A stretch of 64,000 nt of DNA from Rattus norvegicus (GCF_036323735.1 NC_086023.1:17223501-17287500); one strand, 5' to 3'. Counted from the first letter of the stretch, positions 1-10,500 are shown. Numbers and translations are program-made. Notes: a model not told the origin generated them from the letters alone.

Positions 1-808
1 AACAGCTTTTACAGACTTTGTTCACCACTGAGGAGAAAAAAATAATTCTCCTTGAGGCTCGGAAGAATGTCTGAGACTCAGCTGGGCATCCTGTCCAGAC
101 CCCGGCTAAAATAGATAAAGGATTCCCCCTGACACATCCCAGATGGGACCACAACACGGCACAAGGTAGGGAAAGGCTGTCCAATTACCGTCGGGCTCTA
201 GTGGCGGGTCTCAGGGGCGCTACACACAGGCCCACTAATTTGGCTAAGGTAAGAGAGATCATGCAAGAGGCAACTGAGCCCCCTTCGGTCTTTTTGGAAA
301 GACTCATGGAAGCTTACCGGAGGTACACTCCTTTCGACCCCAAGTCTGAAGGACAGAGGGCCTCCGTGATTATGGCCTTTATCGGGCAGTCGGCCCCTGA
401 CATTAAGAAGAAATTACAGCGAATTGAGGGATTACAAGATTATACTATAAGGGATGTGGTGAGGGAGGCTGAGAAACTGTATCACAAGAGAGAGAGACTA
501 AAGAAGAGAAACAGGAGAGAGAAAAAAGAGAAAAGAGAAAAGATGAGGACAGAAGGGATAAGAAACAGGAGAAGACTTTGACCAGAATACTGGCCACAGT
601 GGTAGACAAGGATAAGAGAGATAAGATTAGACAGACAGGGGACCTGGGAGACGGAAAGTGGCAGGGGCCAAGGAGACCCAGAAAAGACAGACCACAACTG
701 GAAAGAGACCAATGTACACATTATAAAGGCAGAGGGCACTGGGCTCGGGAATGTCCCAAGAAGAGACAAGGGACAAAGGTGCTGGCCCTAGAGGATGACG
801 AAGATTAG
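1..808 (+). pseudogene. gag: Defective gammaretrovirus-like gag remnant: capsid C-terminal part, charged linker, nucleocapsid
   Basis: Gag is the structural polyprotein of the virion. The window opens inside the capsid domain. The reading frame is open from about 75 to 581 and carries capsid C-terminal sequence with the major homology region (around 280-450, e.g. SVFLERLMEAYRRYTPFDP) and a lysine/arginine/glutamate-rich helix. The frame changes at about 480-545. The second frame runs to the TAG at 806-808 and carries a nucleocapsid zinc knuckle at 713-754. The knuckle reads C-T-H-Y...H...C: the second cysteine of the family's CCHC pattern is tyrosine (codon TAT 722-724). Matrix and the start of capsid lie off the window. 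The fragment is broken by the frameshift and by the deletion that follows it. The family assignment is firm; the exact subfamily is not resolved. Confidence 0.88.
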
Positions 809-810
809 GG

Positions 811-1445
811 GAGACTCCTCGCCAGGTAAGAGAATTCTTGGGAACGGCAGGGTTCTGCAGGCTTTGGATTCCTGGATTTGCTACCCTCGCAGCCCCTCTA
901 TACCCCTTAACTAAAGAGAAAGGAGAATTCATTTAGACTAAGGAACATTAATTAGCTTTTGACACTCTAAAAAAGGCGCTGCTACAGGCTCCGGCCCTGG
1001 CACTACCTGACCTTAAGAAACCTTTCACCTTATACATAGATGAGAGAAATGGAGTGGCAAGAGGAGTCCCTTACTCAAACCCTAGGACCCTGGAGACGCC
1101 CCGTAGCTTACCTATCAAAGAAACTGGATCCTGTGGCCAGCGGATGGCCCTCCTCTCTCCGAGCAATAGCAGCCACCGCTATTTTAGTAAAAGACGCTGA
1201 CAAACTAACTACGGGTCAGAATGTGACTATAGTGACACCCCATGCCCTTGAGAGTGTTGTTCGACAGCCCCCAGACCGGTGGATGACCAACGCACAGATG
1301 ACCCATTACCAGAGCCTGTTGCTGACTGAGTGGGTAACTTTTGCCCCTTCCGCCAACCTTAACCCCACTACCTTACTACCTAAAGCTGACGAAGCCCCCA
1401 TTACATCGCTGTGAGGAAATACTGGCAGAAGAAACTGGAACTTGA
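811..1445 (+). pseudogene. pol: Defective gammaretrovirus-like pol: RT thumb and connection only
   Basis: Reverse transcriptase copies viral RNA to DNA. Only its C-terminal part is here: the thumb/connection sequence starts at 814 (REFLGTAGFCRLWIPGFA) a few bases after the gag stop. Protease, the RT fingers and the catalytic palm with its YxDD motif are missing, so a large internal deletion joins gag to mid-RT. Further breaks are TAG 934-936, TAA 949-951, a one-base insertion within a C-run near 1067-1070 that moves the frame (second piece 1040-1414, LGPWRRPVAYLSKKLDP), another frame change near 1385-1415 and TGA 1443-1445. It cannot encode a polymerase. Confidence 0.88.
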
Positions 1446-2640
1446 CCAGATTTGACTGATCAACCTTTGCCGGGGATCGAGACTTGGTTCACTGATAGAA
1501 GCAGCTTTGTGGTAGAAGGTAAGTGCAGAGCCAGGGCAGCGGTAGTAGATGGAAGGTCTGTCATATGGGCCAGTAGCCTGCCTGAAGGGACTTCAGCTCA
1601 AAAAGCAGAACTTATTGCTTTAACTCAGGCTTTAAAGTGTACAGAAGGGAAGACTATCAGTATCTATACTGACAGCCGGTATGCTCATGTTCATGGGGCA
1701 ATTTACCGACAAAGAGGATTACTGACTTCAGCTGAAAAAGACATTAAAAATAAAGAAAAAATTCTTAGCCTACTTGAAGCCATCCATTTGCCCCGCAAGG
1801 TGGCGATCATTCACTGTCCAGGACATCAAAAAGGAACTAGATCAATAGAAAGTAAAAATCAGATGGCCGACCAAGTGGCTAAAAAGACAGCTCAAGGGCC
1901 TCTGACTCTAGTAATTAGAACCTCATCTCCTCCAGAAGGAGGAATCCTAGAAAAACAGACTCTCACAGAAGAAGAGGGGCTAAAATATTTAACCAATATA
2001 CATCGTCTTACTCACCTGGGAGCCAAAAAGATGGTGAGGCTAGTTAATAAATTCCCTTATCACATCCCTCAACTACAGAAAACTGTGGAAGACCTAGTAA
2101 AGAACTGTCGAACATGCATGCTCACTAATGTTGGGTCTAACAAGATTCATGGAGGAAAACGCCTGCGGGGGGACAGACCAGGGACTTATTGGAAAATTGA
2201 CTTTACTGAGGTAAAACCAGCCAGGTACAGAAATAAGTATCTTCTAGTTTTTATAGATACCTTCTCAGGTTGGGTAGAAGCCTTCCCCACAAAGAGAGAA
2301 ACAGTGAATATAGTTGCCAAGAAGATACTTAAAAAAATTTTCCCTTGCTTTCGAATACCTAAGGTAATCGGGTCAGACAACGGGCCTGCCTTCGTCACCC
2401 AGGTAAGTCAGGGACTGGCCAGTCAACTGGGGATTAATTGAAAATTACATTGTGCCTATAGATCCCGGAGTTCAGGACAGGTAAAAAGGATAAATAAAAC
2501 GCTAAAAGAGACCTTAACTAAATTGACCTTGGAGACCAACAAAAATGATTGGACAGCCCTTCTCCCTTATGCCCTATTCCAGGTTTGAAATACTCCCAGA
2601 GTTACAGGCTTAACACCCTTTGAGCTAATGTTTGGGGCAC
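1446..2640 (+). pseudogene. pol: Defective gammaretrovirus-like pol: RNase H and integrase
   Basis: RNase H degrades the RNA of the RNA:DNA hybrid and integrase joins viral DNA to the chromosome. An open stretch from 1446 to 2441 contains RNase H with all four acidic positions visible (D in WFTDRSS, E in KAELIAL, D in YTDSRYA, D in MADQVAK); the glycine usual after the first aspartate is arginine. Integrase follows, with its zinc-binding H-x3-H (HRLTH) and C-x2-C (CRTC), then the catalytic core with D in IDFTEV and D in GSDNGPAF. TGA 2439-2441 interrupts the core. Reading on in the same frame, the position of the third catalytic residue (after SGQV, about 2481) is lysine instead of glutamate. 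TGA 2586-2588 is another stop. The C-terminal domain is absent because the sequence is fused to env at about 2640-2650. Confidence 0.9.
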
Positions 2641-3286
2641 CCCCGCCAGTGCCCATTGGGCCCAACAAGATCCTCCCAGAAAGAGGTCCCCCTGCCAGGC
2701 TTAAGCCTCCACCTCCTACAATGGTTCCATCAACCTCAATAAGATCTGTTAGTACTGGTATTCCTTATGAATCCTCCTCTGCGGACCTTACTCACCCATC
2801 AACAGGACAAAGACTCTTTAACCTGGTTAAAGGAGCTTTCTATGCCCTTAACAACACTGATCCAGAGGCTACTACTGAGTGTTGGCTGTGTTTGTCCCCC
2901 TTATTATGAGAGAATTACATACAATGGTGACTTTAATAAAACCAACAATCATGCTTCCTGCTCATGGGGGTCGAGAAAGAAACTGACTTTAACTGATGTA
3001 ACTGTATCAGGGAGGGGTCCTGGTCTTTGTCTAGGACCGCCCCCCCCTTTCTCACCATCACCTTTGTGGTCGAACTCTCTCCATAGCCCGAACTGATGAC
3101 AGCCATTATCTTGTGCCATCTCCTGTTGGTTGGTGGGCCTACAACACAGGGCTTACCCCTTGCCTGTCAACTAATGTTTTTGACCCCTCTCGTGATTTCT
3201 GTGTCATGATCCAGCTCCTGCTGCGAGTATATTATCATCCTGCTTCCCGCCTAGAAGATGAATATTTCAGTAGAAGGTTTAAAAGA
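2641..3286 (+). pseudogene. env: Defective gammaretrovirus-like env surface subunit, C-terminal part
   Basis: Env SU carries receptor binding and is tethered to TM. Here only the proline-rich region and the C-terminal domain remain, entering directly and in frame from integrase. Visible marks are the proline-rich stretch (2640-2730), the CWLC thiol motif at 2880-2891, several cysteines downstream, and a furin-type site RRFKR at 3272-3286. The signal peptide and receptor-binding domain are missing. Frame changes occur near 2895-2905 (to the frame of PPYYERITYNGDF) and again between about 3050 and 3113 (to WWAYNTGLTPCLS). The product could not be made as one chain. Confidence 0.87.
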
Positions 3287-3909
3287 GAACCTGTCTCTAT
3301 TACCTTAGCCATGCTCCTGGGAACAGGACTTGCTATAGGGATAGGAACGAGAGTGATGGCTTTAGCAAAGACAGACAGGGAGCTCACTCCCTTCAGTCTT
3401 TGAGAAAAGCCATGACTAAAGACTTAGAGATGTTAAAAAAATCTATAGATGCCTTAAAAAAATCCTTAACTTCCTTATTGGAAGTGGTGTTACAAAACCG
3501 AAGAGGTTTAGACCTGTTGTTCTTAAAGAAAGAAAGACTATGTGCTGCCTTAAAAGAAGAGTGCTGTTTCTATACAGATCATACTAGAGTAGTCAAGGAC
3601 TCAATACAAAAATTAAGAAAAAGACTTGAGAAAAAAAAGCGAGACCATAAAACACAACAGAGATGGTTTAAATCATGGTACTCCAAGTCTCCATGGGTCA
3701 CTACATTATTTTCTGCCCTTGCTGGGCCAGTTCCTGTTATTTTCCTGCTCTTAGTGTTTGGCTCCTGTTTGATAAACAGAAGATTAGCTTTTGTTAAAAA
3801 TAAAATAAATGCTGTACAACTAATGGTCCTCCAACGCCAATACCATCCTATAGCTAGGATAAAAAAAGAGGAAGACTACCGTTCCCCGTATAAAAATACC
3901 AATGTCTAA
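3287..3909 (+). pseudogene. env: Gammaretrovirus-like env transmembrane subunit, frame broken but mostly preserved
   Basis: TM mediates membrane fusion. After the RRFKR site the fusion-peptide-like hydrophobic stretch runs to a stop at 3401-3403. A frame change near 3395-3403 leads into an unbroken 169-residue frame (3400-3909). It contains heptad-rich helix, the LQNRRGLDLLFL segment typical of gammaretroviral TM, the C-x6-C-C motif at 3541-3567, a second helical region, a hydrophobic anchor (about 3700-3770) and a cytoplasmic tail ending at TAA 3907-3909. No signal peptide or SU precedes this frame, so expression as Env is not expected. Confidence 0.88.
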
Positions 3910-3935
3910 GAATTCTAAGATTAAAATTAATAAAT

Positions 3936-4160
3936 AAAAGAAGAGGAGAATGAAGGAGTTAAAATAAAAACTTTATAAAAACTATAAAAAAACAACAGAT
4001 AAAGGGACAGGACAGAACGGGCCTGAGACATGCCCGGCCAATCCTAAAAACAAGGTCAAGAGATTGTTCCAGGAACTAGCTAGCCACTACCAAACTCCCT
4101 GCTCTACAAATAAAGATAAGACGCTCTCCTACACTGCCATGTATGGAGCTTAAGCATAAG
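3936..4160 (+). repeat. Polypurine tract and truncated 3' LTR (U3) of the provirus
   Basis: A purine run at 3936-3950 directly precedes TGAAGGAGTT at 3951, the expected arrangement of polypurine tract and LTR start downstream of env. About 200 bases of AT-rich U3-like sequence follow. I see no R/U5, no promoter plus polyadenylation pair, and no closing CA, so the LTR is truncated; its right edge near 4160 is a guess. Confidence 0.6.
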
Positions 4161-4162
4161 AC

Positions 4163-4300
4163 CTCAGATCCTACCCTCACAGAGATACACATCCTCCAAC
4201 AAGGCCACACCTCCTAATAGTGTCATCCTCCCTGTGGGCCAAGCATTTAAACACATGAGTCCAAACCTCTTCAAATCACTCCAATGTATGTAAGTGTGCA
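4163..4300 (+). repeat. Rodent interspersed repeat fragment, family not named
   Basis: The run from CTCAGATCCTACCC to ACACATGAGTCC resembles a common murine repeat I have seen associated with L1-like 3' ends. A short CA-rich stretch (4300-4320) follows. From 4321 to 4409 I see nothing identifiable. Confidence 0.3.
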
Positions 4301-4409
4301 TGTATACACACACATACACATGCTAAGTTTCAAACCCTGGACAAGCAGCTGAGGTACCTATTTAACTAACAAAGTGGACCTGGTCTTTCAGCACCCCTTA
4401 TTCCTTACT

Positions 4410-4670
4410 TGTTACAGAGTATGGCTGGCATACTTACCCTCCTGAACACTCCAGTTCAGAGACTAGGCTGCTCTTGCCTCAGAGACTCTTCCCTACATGA
4501 TGCAGACATTTTGGTTATATGCCCCTTTGTACCTTTAGCCTCTTGGCTTCTGTACTTGGTCCCCCTCTCTCCTTTACCCTTCTCTTCTCTCCACTCTGGA
4601 CTCTTCCAGATGTGTCTTCGTTTGACTCCCATATATCTATAATAAACTTTCTCCCCCACCATACCTAGGA

Positions 4671-4738
<68 letters not shown>

Positions 4739-4765
4739 CTTCCCCCTCTCTCGGGTTCATGTTCA
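4410..4765 (+). repeat. LTR of class-II endogenous retrovirus type
   Basis: The segment begins TGTTAC, has AATAAA at 4641-4646 followed by a long CT tract, ends ...GTTCA at about 4765, and is followed two bases later by a tRNA-Phe-like primer-binding site. That order (TG, poly(A) signal, CA, PBS) is what defines an LTR. The family is inferred from the PBS type; exact ends are approximate. Confidence 0.55.
4674..4737 (+). repeat. (CT)n microsatellite
   Basis: Uninterrupted CT dinucleotides lie inside the LTR, downstream of its AATAAA. Confidence 0.97.
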
Positions 4766-4767
4766 TC

Positions 4768-4785
4768 TGGTGCCAAAACCTGGAG
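4768..4785 (+). other. Primer-binding-site-like sequence, tRNA-Phe type
   Basis: TGGTGCCAAAACCTGGAG matches the tRNA-Phe PBS used by class-II elements at 14 of 18 positions by eye and sits two bases after the LTR end. From 4786 to 5112 there is leader-like or other sequence without a coding frame; two AATAAA-like words in opposite orientation (4960 on + and about 5104 on -) suggest a further LTR piece that I cannot name. Confidence 0.5.
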
Positions 4786-5112
4786 TGTCTTAAACGAGTT
4801 CTCTTTCCTAAGTAACTCTACTGCTCTGAACCAAGTTGCTGATCTGACTTTTCTAAGTTATGTGATGATGATAATTTCTGCTGGCTTTTCCAGCCAATGT
4901 TTCTCATCCCTCCTCAAAGGCTGCCTATGGCCTGCCCCCCACCCCTCACTGGCCCTAATAAATCTCTTTCGTGATATCTATGACCTGATGTGATTTTTGC
5001 TGCATTCCTGGGTCAATGTACTCAATAGAGTTTAGCAGTGGAAGACACAGGTGGGGGTCAAGGAACACCACAAAGTCACACCACCCAATATATCTCACTG
5101 CAGAGATTTATT

Positions 5113-5200
<88 letters not shown>
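5113..5200 (+). repeat. (TG)n(GA)n compound microsatellite
   Basis: TG repeats run from 5113 to about 5152 and switch directly to GA repeats up to 5200. From 5201 to 5840 I see only a possible eroded B1 piece near 5495-5560. Confidence 0.97.
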
Positions 5201-5201
<1 letters not shown>

Positions 5202-5844
5202 CTGCTTCTGAGCAATGGGGAGAGGGGAGGGAGGGAGAGGTAGAGACAGAGATAGAGACAGAGAGAATTGTGAAGGTTGGACTAGGTTTCACTAATCACA
5301 TTTGAGGGCTGGTGATGAAGTCAGTTGCTGACCCTGAGTTGGTAAAGGCAGGCTAGGGGAGGGAGGGACATCTGCTTCTGGAATGTGGGCTGCCCCAACA
5401 AGCCTTGCTCCAAAACCCTTTCATTTACTCTTTCTGTGTTTTGCTTTGCAGTTGTGCCCTGTGATCCTAGGAGTCCTGAGGTTGTGACAGTCCCATCTCT
5501 GCCTCTTCAGTGCTGGGTTCACAGGCATCATCGATTGGTACCACACCCACACAATTTTGAGACACTCCCTCTGGTTAAGATGAAGTAACTGCTAGAAACA
5601 GTTGTTTTCTTTTCCTCCATGTCCTTTGATAGGATGGCTGAAATATTTTGGAGAGGTTTTTTTTTTTTTCTTGTGTGTGTATAATTTAGGATTACTTTGA
5701 CAGTTATATTTTACAGATTTTTGTAATTTTAGCACCTAAACACCCACACTAATTTATTAAAAGTGATCATAGTTAAAGTTAAGGGGAAAGAGCACATTTA
5801 TATGTTGTTGTGTTTTAAAAGCTTCATAGAGCTTGGGCTAGCAT

Positions 5845-5945
5845 TGACCTTCCTATGTTTAAAATGAGGATGATTGTGAACTCCTGAGCCTCCTGCCTTC
5901 AGATTCTGGGTGCTGAGGTTACAGGAGTGCACCAGTGTGCCCTTC
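5845..5945 (-). repeat. B1 SINE, diverged
   Basis: The sequence around CTCCTGAGCCTCCTGCCTTCAG and the following 'gctgaggttacaggagtgcacca' run is the antisense 7SL-derived B1 body, heavily mutated. Confidence 0.6.
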
Positions 5946-5983
5946 TACACTGCCCCGTTAGCTTGTAAAAAGTGAGCTGTGGG

Positions 5984-6150
5984 CTGGAAAGATGCTTCAG
6001 CACTAGCTGCTCTTGCAAGGGGACCCAATCACCCACACGACAGCTCATAACTATATGTAACTCCAGTTCCAGGCCTTCCTGGCCACCATGATGCATGTGG
6101 CATTTAAACATAAGTGCAAATAAACATTTACATACACAAAATATTTAATC
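5984..6150 (+). repeat. B2 SINE, diverged
   Basis: It starts GGGCTGGAAAGATGCTTCAGC, the tRNA-derived head of B2, continues through ACTCCAGTTCCAGGCC and ends in an A/T-rich tail. From 6150 to 7730 I see AT-rich sequence with no gene or identifiable element apart from the purine tract at 6993-7060. Confidence 0.7.
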
Positions 6151-6992
6151 AAATGCTTAACTTTTTGACTTTTAATTAGACTTCATAGAATATTATAGAT
6201 AAAACTGGATTTGTATACACTTTAAAATTCATTGAGAAGACATTCTGTAATAATGTGTTGTTAATATTTTCTCTCACTTAACAAATTAAGAGGAACAAAA
6301 AAAGATGTGACAGCTGAGACATATTAAACAATCTACTTACTAAAAACCATTTACAGCTCCAGGTAAAACAATAAGAATTAGAGACTTCTGGCAAAAACAT
6401 AGGACTTATTTACATTTTGATAGCAGTTTAATAATTTGCTGATTGCATTATAATCACAGCAATATTGCTTTTTAATCACACCTATACATTTGGTTAACTA
6501 AATGAATGCCTTTAAATCACAGTTTGATTTTTGCTAATATAGAACCTTTTCTGTCTCTGTTCTAATAAGGAAAATCATCAGTAAGCATGGTTTTAAATCA
6601 ATTGTTTTTTGGTAAACTCCCTAGCTACATTTTGCTTATTGCCTACTAAACACATCATCCTTCATAAACAGGTGGAACAATGAAGAAAGATTCATAGAGT
6701 AATGTCTAATAAACTTGAATCAAGTCTCATCTACCACAAACCTGTAATATTCTTTGTGTGACGGAAACCCAAAAATTACTGGAACGCAGATTGCCTATTG
6801 CTCCTAAACTGAATGCTTTTTGTTCAGAGTGCTTAAGCTACCAGAGTTAACAAAGGCCTGCAACCTAGAAGGGCTTTGCACACTAGGACTTATAGGGCCT
6901 CGTCATGAAACCCACAGGTTGCAAGTTTGAAGGTGCCCCCTTTAGCCAATTTATTATTATTTTTAACTAAAGAAAAACTTTTATAAGCTATT

Positions 6993-7060
6993 GAAGGGGG
7001 GGAGGAGGAGGAGGAGGAAGAGGTGGAGAAAGAAAACAAGCAAGAAAGCAAGCAAGAAGA
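6993..7060 (+). repeat. Purine-rich GGA/GAAA low-complexity tract
   Basis: A run of GGA triplets is followed by GAAA/GCAA-type repeats, almost all purine on this strand. Confidence 0.9.
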
Positions 7061-7734
7061 ATTCTATTGCTCAGACAATCTCTGTGCCCCTTTAAAGTAA
7101 AATATAAGCCATACACAATAATAATTTGTAATAGTATAGACTAACTTGAAGTGGAGGGAAGATCCTTTTCATATCACTCTTCCTACAAAGCTACCATGTC
7201 TTGAGGTGCTCTGAGATAATTTTCTTCATGCCTTTCGTGTATTGAGAAAGAGCAGAAACCATGGCATGTTAACAGTCAGGAGCAATGGCTAAAGTTCCCT
7301 GTCTTTCCAGAGCTTTTGACTGGGGAATATAGAAGGTTCCCGGAAGATGATTGATTTTTTAGCTTGCATGGGGAATAGTTGTAAAATTGTTTGTCTAATC
7401 TGCTGACTGTCATCAAAATTGATTCATTTTGCCAAAGCCGTATAGTAGAGATCATGGACAGTCATATACCTGGAGAAGGATGTGCAAAAAGGTCTCAGAA
7501 AAGACACGAGCACAGGATGGTGCCACAAATTGTTTGAGTTTACTATTAATCTAGGATCCAAATAGACCAAGAAGGAAGGCACAGTACAAGAAATAACTTT
7601 TAAAGAGGGTAAGAATTTTAAAGGGGTACTATGCTTTATCTTCTGATATTAAAATTAAATGTTGAGACAAACTAGAAAGGAAAGGTTGTGGTATAGTAAG
7701 GATGTATTTGTGTGTTAAATTAATAATGGGTGAA

Positions 7735-7876
7735 CATATATGTACTGTAGCTGTCTTCAGACATACCAGAAGAGGGCATCAGATCTCATTACAGATGGTT
7801 GTGAGCCACCATGCGGTTGCAGGATCTTTGGAAATGCAGTCAGTACTCTTAACCACTGAGCAGTCTCTTCGGCCCA
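7735..7876 (-). repeat. B2 SINE
   Basis: TGTAGCTGTCTTCAGACATA through AACCACTGAGCAGTCTCTTC and CGGCCC is antisense B2 with moderate divergence. A TTTTA run follows at 7961-7980. No gene is seen up to 8160. Confidence 0.8.
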
Positions 7877-8160
7877 ATGGATGAACTTCTAATGACTAAT
7901 CTTGGTTGTCAAATTCCTCAGTTGAGGAATTGTGTCCAATCAGATTTTCCTTTAGGGCATTTATTTTATTTTATTTTATTCCTAATTGAAAAAGAATGTC
8001 TTGGAGTTAACCTAATGTACATGGGTTATACTAGAAGTAATGACTTTGGCTGTCAAGATTAAATTTTTTCCAACATCAACAAGAATAGTTTTCTCAGAGG
8101 TAAATTGACTTATAAAATAGAAAACTATTTCTTTTTTTTTGAGCTATGATTTTCATTGTT

Positions 8161-8204
8161 AACTTGAATTTTACCATTAAATCCTCACAGTTGTAAGCAG
8201 TATT
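8161..8204 (+). repeat. Left copy of a 44-bp direct repeat
   Basis: The block starts AACTTGAATTTTACCATTAA and ends GTAAGCAGTATT. It matches 8615-8658 with four mismatches. The two copies bracket an LTR-like block. Confidence 0.85.
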
Positions 8205-8614
8205 GAGAAGGCTAGACTGACTTCATGACAGGCTTCTAATAAGCAGTTCAGGACTGAACAAGGCCAGGCAAGTCCAGTCCTTAGTAGCTGCCCAGCCACT
8301 TGGCCTGAGGCAAGGATAATGGCTCAGCAGCAATTTCTAGACCTTCTCAGACCCCACACTTTGGTAATGGAATGTCCCTAGAGATAGGGTAAGATAAAAG
8401 TCACCTACCCTGGAATCCCCCCCTGATTTAAAAGGCTTTAAATCAGGCCTTTGAGCTCACTTGGTTGTCTCTCTATCTTGGTATTTTAAGACCCCAGCAT
8501 GCTGGATTTCTGCAGTATAAAACACTCTTTGAGTTTACATACTTTTAGCGAAGGGGATACCATTCTTTGAGGAATCATGGATCCTTACAGTGTTCTCTTT
8601 TTGTTTCCACTAAA
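8205..8614 (+). repeat. LTR-like block between 44-bp direct repeats
   Basis: About 410 bases with a TTTAAAAGG motif and a short GTATAAAACACTC stretch look promoter- or LTR-like, but I find no convincing TG/CA ends and no coding frame. Family unknown. Confidence 0.35.
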
Positions 8615-8658
8615 AACTTGAATTTTATCACTCAGTCCTCACAGTTGTAAGCAGTATT
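8615..8658 (+). repeat. Right copy of a 44-bp direct repeat
   Basis: Partner of 8161-8204, with four differences, all in the first half. Confidence 0.85.
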
Positions 8659-8759
8659 CTCATTTTAATAATTACGAAGCTAGGTAAATGCTGCAATCCA
8701 AGCCTCAAAGCTATACAACTAGAGGGTGGTACCCCCAAATTTTGTCCCGAGCTACCACA

Positions 8760-9156
8760 ATTGTTTTATGCTGCTAAAATAAAATAACAAGTTGGGGAGG
8801 AAAGGGTTTATTTGACTTACTCTTCCATATCACGGTTCATCGTTGAAGGAAATCAGGACAGGAACTCAAACAGTAGAGGAACCTGGAGGCAAGAGCTGAT
8901 GCAGAGGACATGGAGGGGTGCTGCTAACTGGCTTGCTCATCATGACTTCCTCAGCCTTCTTTCTTATGAAACCCAAGATCACCAGCCCATAGGTGGCACC
9001 ACCCACAATGGGCTGGTCCTTCTGCATCAGTCAGTAACTAAAATGTTCTGCACGCTTGCCCACAGCCTGATCCTATGGAGGCTTTTTCTCAGTTGAGGTT
9101 TTCTCCTCTTAGATGACCATAGTTTGTGTCAAGTTGACATAAATCTAGCCAGCACA
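8760..9156 (-). repeat. LTR-A copy (rodent LTR-like family, label mine)
   Basis: Read on the minus strand it runs from TGTGCTGGCTAGATTTATGT to an AATAAACCCTTTCCTCCCC stretch. The family seen several times in this window begins TG, has a TATAAGAAAG motif and AATAAA, and ends ...CTAACTAAGACA, which is LTR architecture. I do not recall its database name. This copy is truncated at its 3' end. Confidence 0.7.
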
Positions 9157-9169
9157 AGAAACTCGGAGA

Positions 9170-9290
9170 GTGCGATGGCCATATTGGTACTATTATAATC
9201 CTATCACCTTGGAGGTAGAGGCCAGAGGATCAATAGTTAAAGACCAGCCTTGAGTATATGCCAGCCTGGTTTTTACGACAGTTTATCAAT
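9170..9290 (+). repeat. B1 SINE, diverged
   Basis: AATCCTATCACCTTGGAGGT followed by agaggccagaggatca and accagcctggtttt is a mutated sense B1. From 9291 to 10500 there is no gene; the stretch upstream of the PBS at 10501 may be LTR, but I cannot place its start. Confidence 0.6.
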
Positions 9291-10500
9291 ATATCTATAT
9301 AATGTGATACTTACATTTTAACTTTATTTTAAAACTACTTTAAAATACATTTTGTTAAATCCCTCAGTTCATCTCTAATTCTTTTTGCATTAAAATTTTC
9401 TCAAGCAAAGTGTTTCGGTTTTTAGTAATGATATATTAGATATAGGACATTTTCATCGTATAATATATGATCATGTTCACCCCCATTACCTGCTTCTGCC
9501 TCATTTCCTCCTGTGTTGACCTTTTCTCTTCTTTCTACATTCATAAATTTGTTTTTGTGACCCAGTGAATTATAAGTTACTTAAAGAAGCATAATGAAAA
9601 ACTTCTTACAGGTGGATAGAAAACTTACCAGTGGCTACTCCAGCCACCAGTACTCACTAAACACTCTCCACTCCCCAAGGAGGTATGGGTCCTCATGAGT
9701 ACCACTTGCATCATGATCACATGTCAAAAATCAGAAGAATAAAGAAAAAATTAAAATTAACTTTATATCAGTTAGTTCAAGAATTCAAAATGCAGCCCAC
9801 ATTAAATAGTGCTTTGTAATTCTATTTAGTTTTTAAAATTCAGAACATTCAAGTTTTTGTAACTCCCATCTGGCTGCCCTGCCTCTGTAGGAAGCATTCT
9901 ACATTGTTAAGCATGCAGGCCTGCATTCTTCAGTGGAAGGAAGCTTGATGACTGGTGGTCTGGAATGTTGGGTGAACATGGTCAAACAACATGGTGATCC
10001 TTTGATATTCTATTAGGAGCAAACCTCCACACGAATTTTCCCCAAACCCTGAGAACTGTTATGGTTTTATCCTGGGCTTGCCTCTCAGTACATAAAGTTC
10101 ATCCTTATGACAGAGGCACCATGAACTTGTGTCCTTCCTCATTAGAATCCATCCTTATACTTATTATAAGTTCTTCCCCTCTAGGCCCTAACCTTGAGCT
10201 CTCTTTCCCAGTCAATAGAATTCATTGTAATGATAAAGGTTTAAGGTGCTCTGCTGTAGTGGTGAATTTTGCAATGGGAATTTTAATGTAGCCACCCCTG
10301 AAGCTTTCTTATGAGAACTGTCACATGGAGACATTTCCCACAAAGTTTTACTGTGTTTAAAGGTGTAAGAAAATTAAATCATGGGATAAGACTCTTTAGA
10401 ATTTTGATCCAGTTTGACTCACCAAGTCCAGTGGTATTAAGTTTTCATTCTTACCTCTTTATGGCTAGTTTCCGTGATTCCTGCAAAGAACCCCAACATC

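Noticed and set aside
3287..3909. Domesticated envelope (syncytin-like) gene
   Set aside because: No signal peptide or receptor-binding region, and frame breaks before and at the start of TM.
5016..5292. Frames across the TG/GA microsatellite
   Set aside because: Dipeptide-repeat coding from simple sequence; the same applies to frames at 4456-4776, 22384-22671, 31040-31324, 38144-38554, 59566-59798 and 62728-63006.
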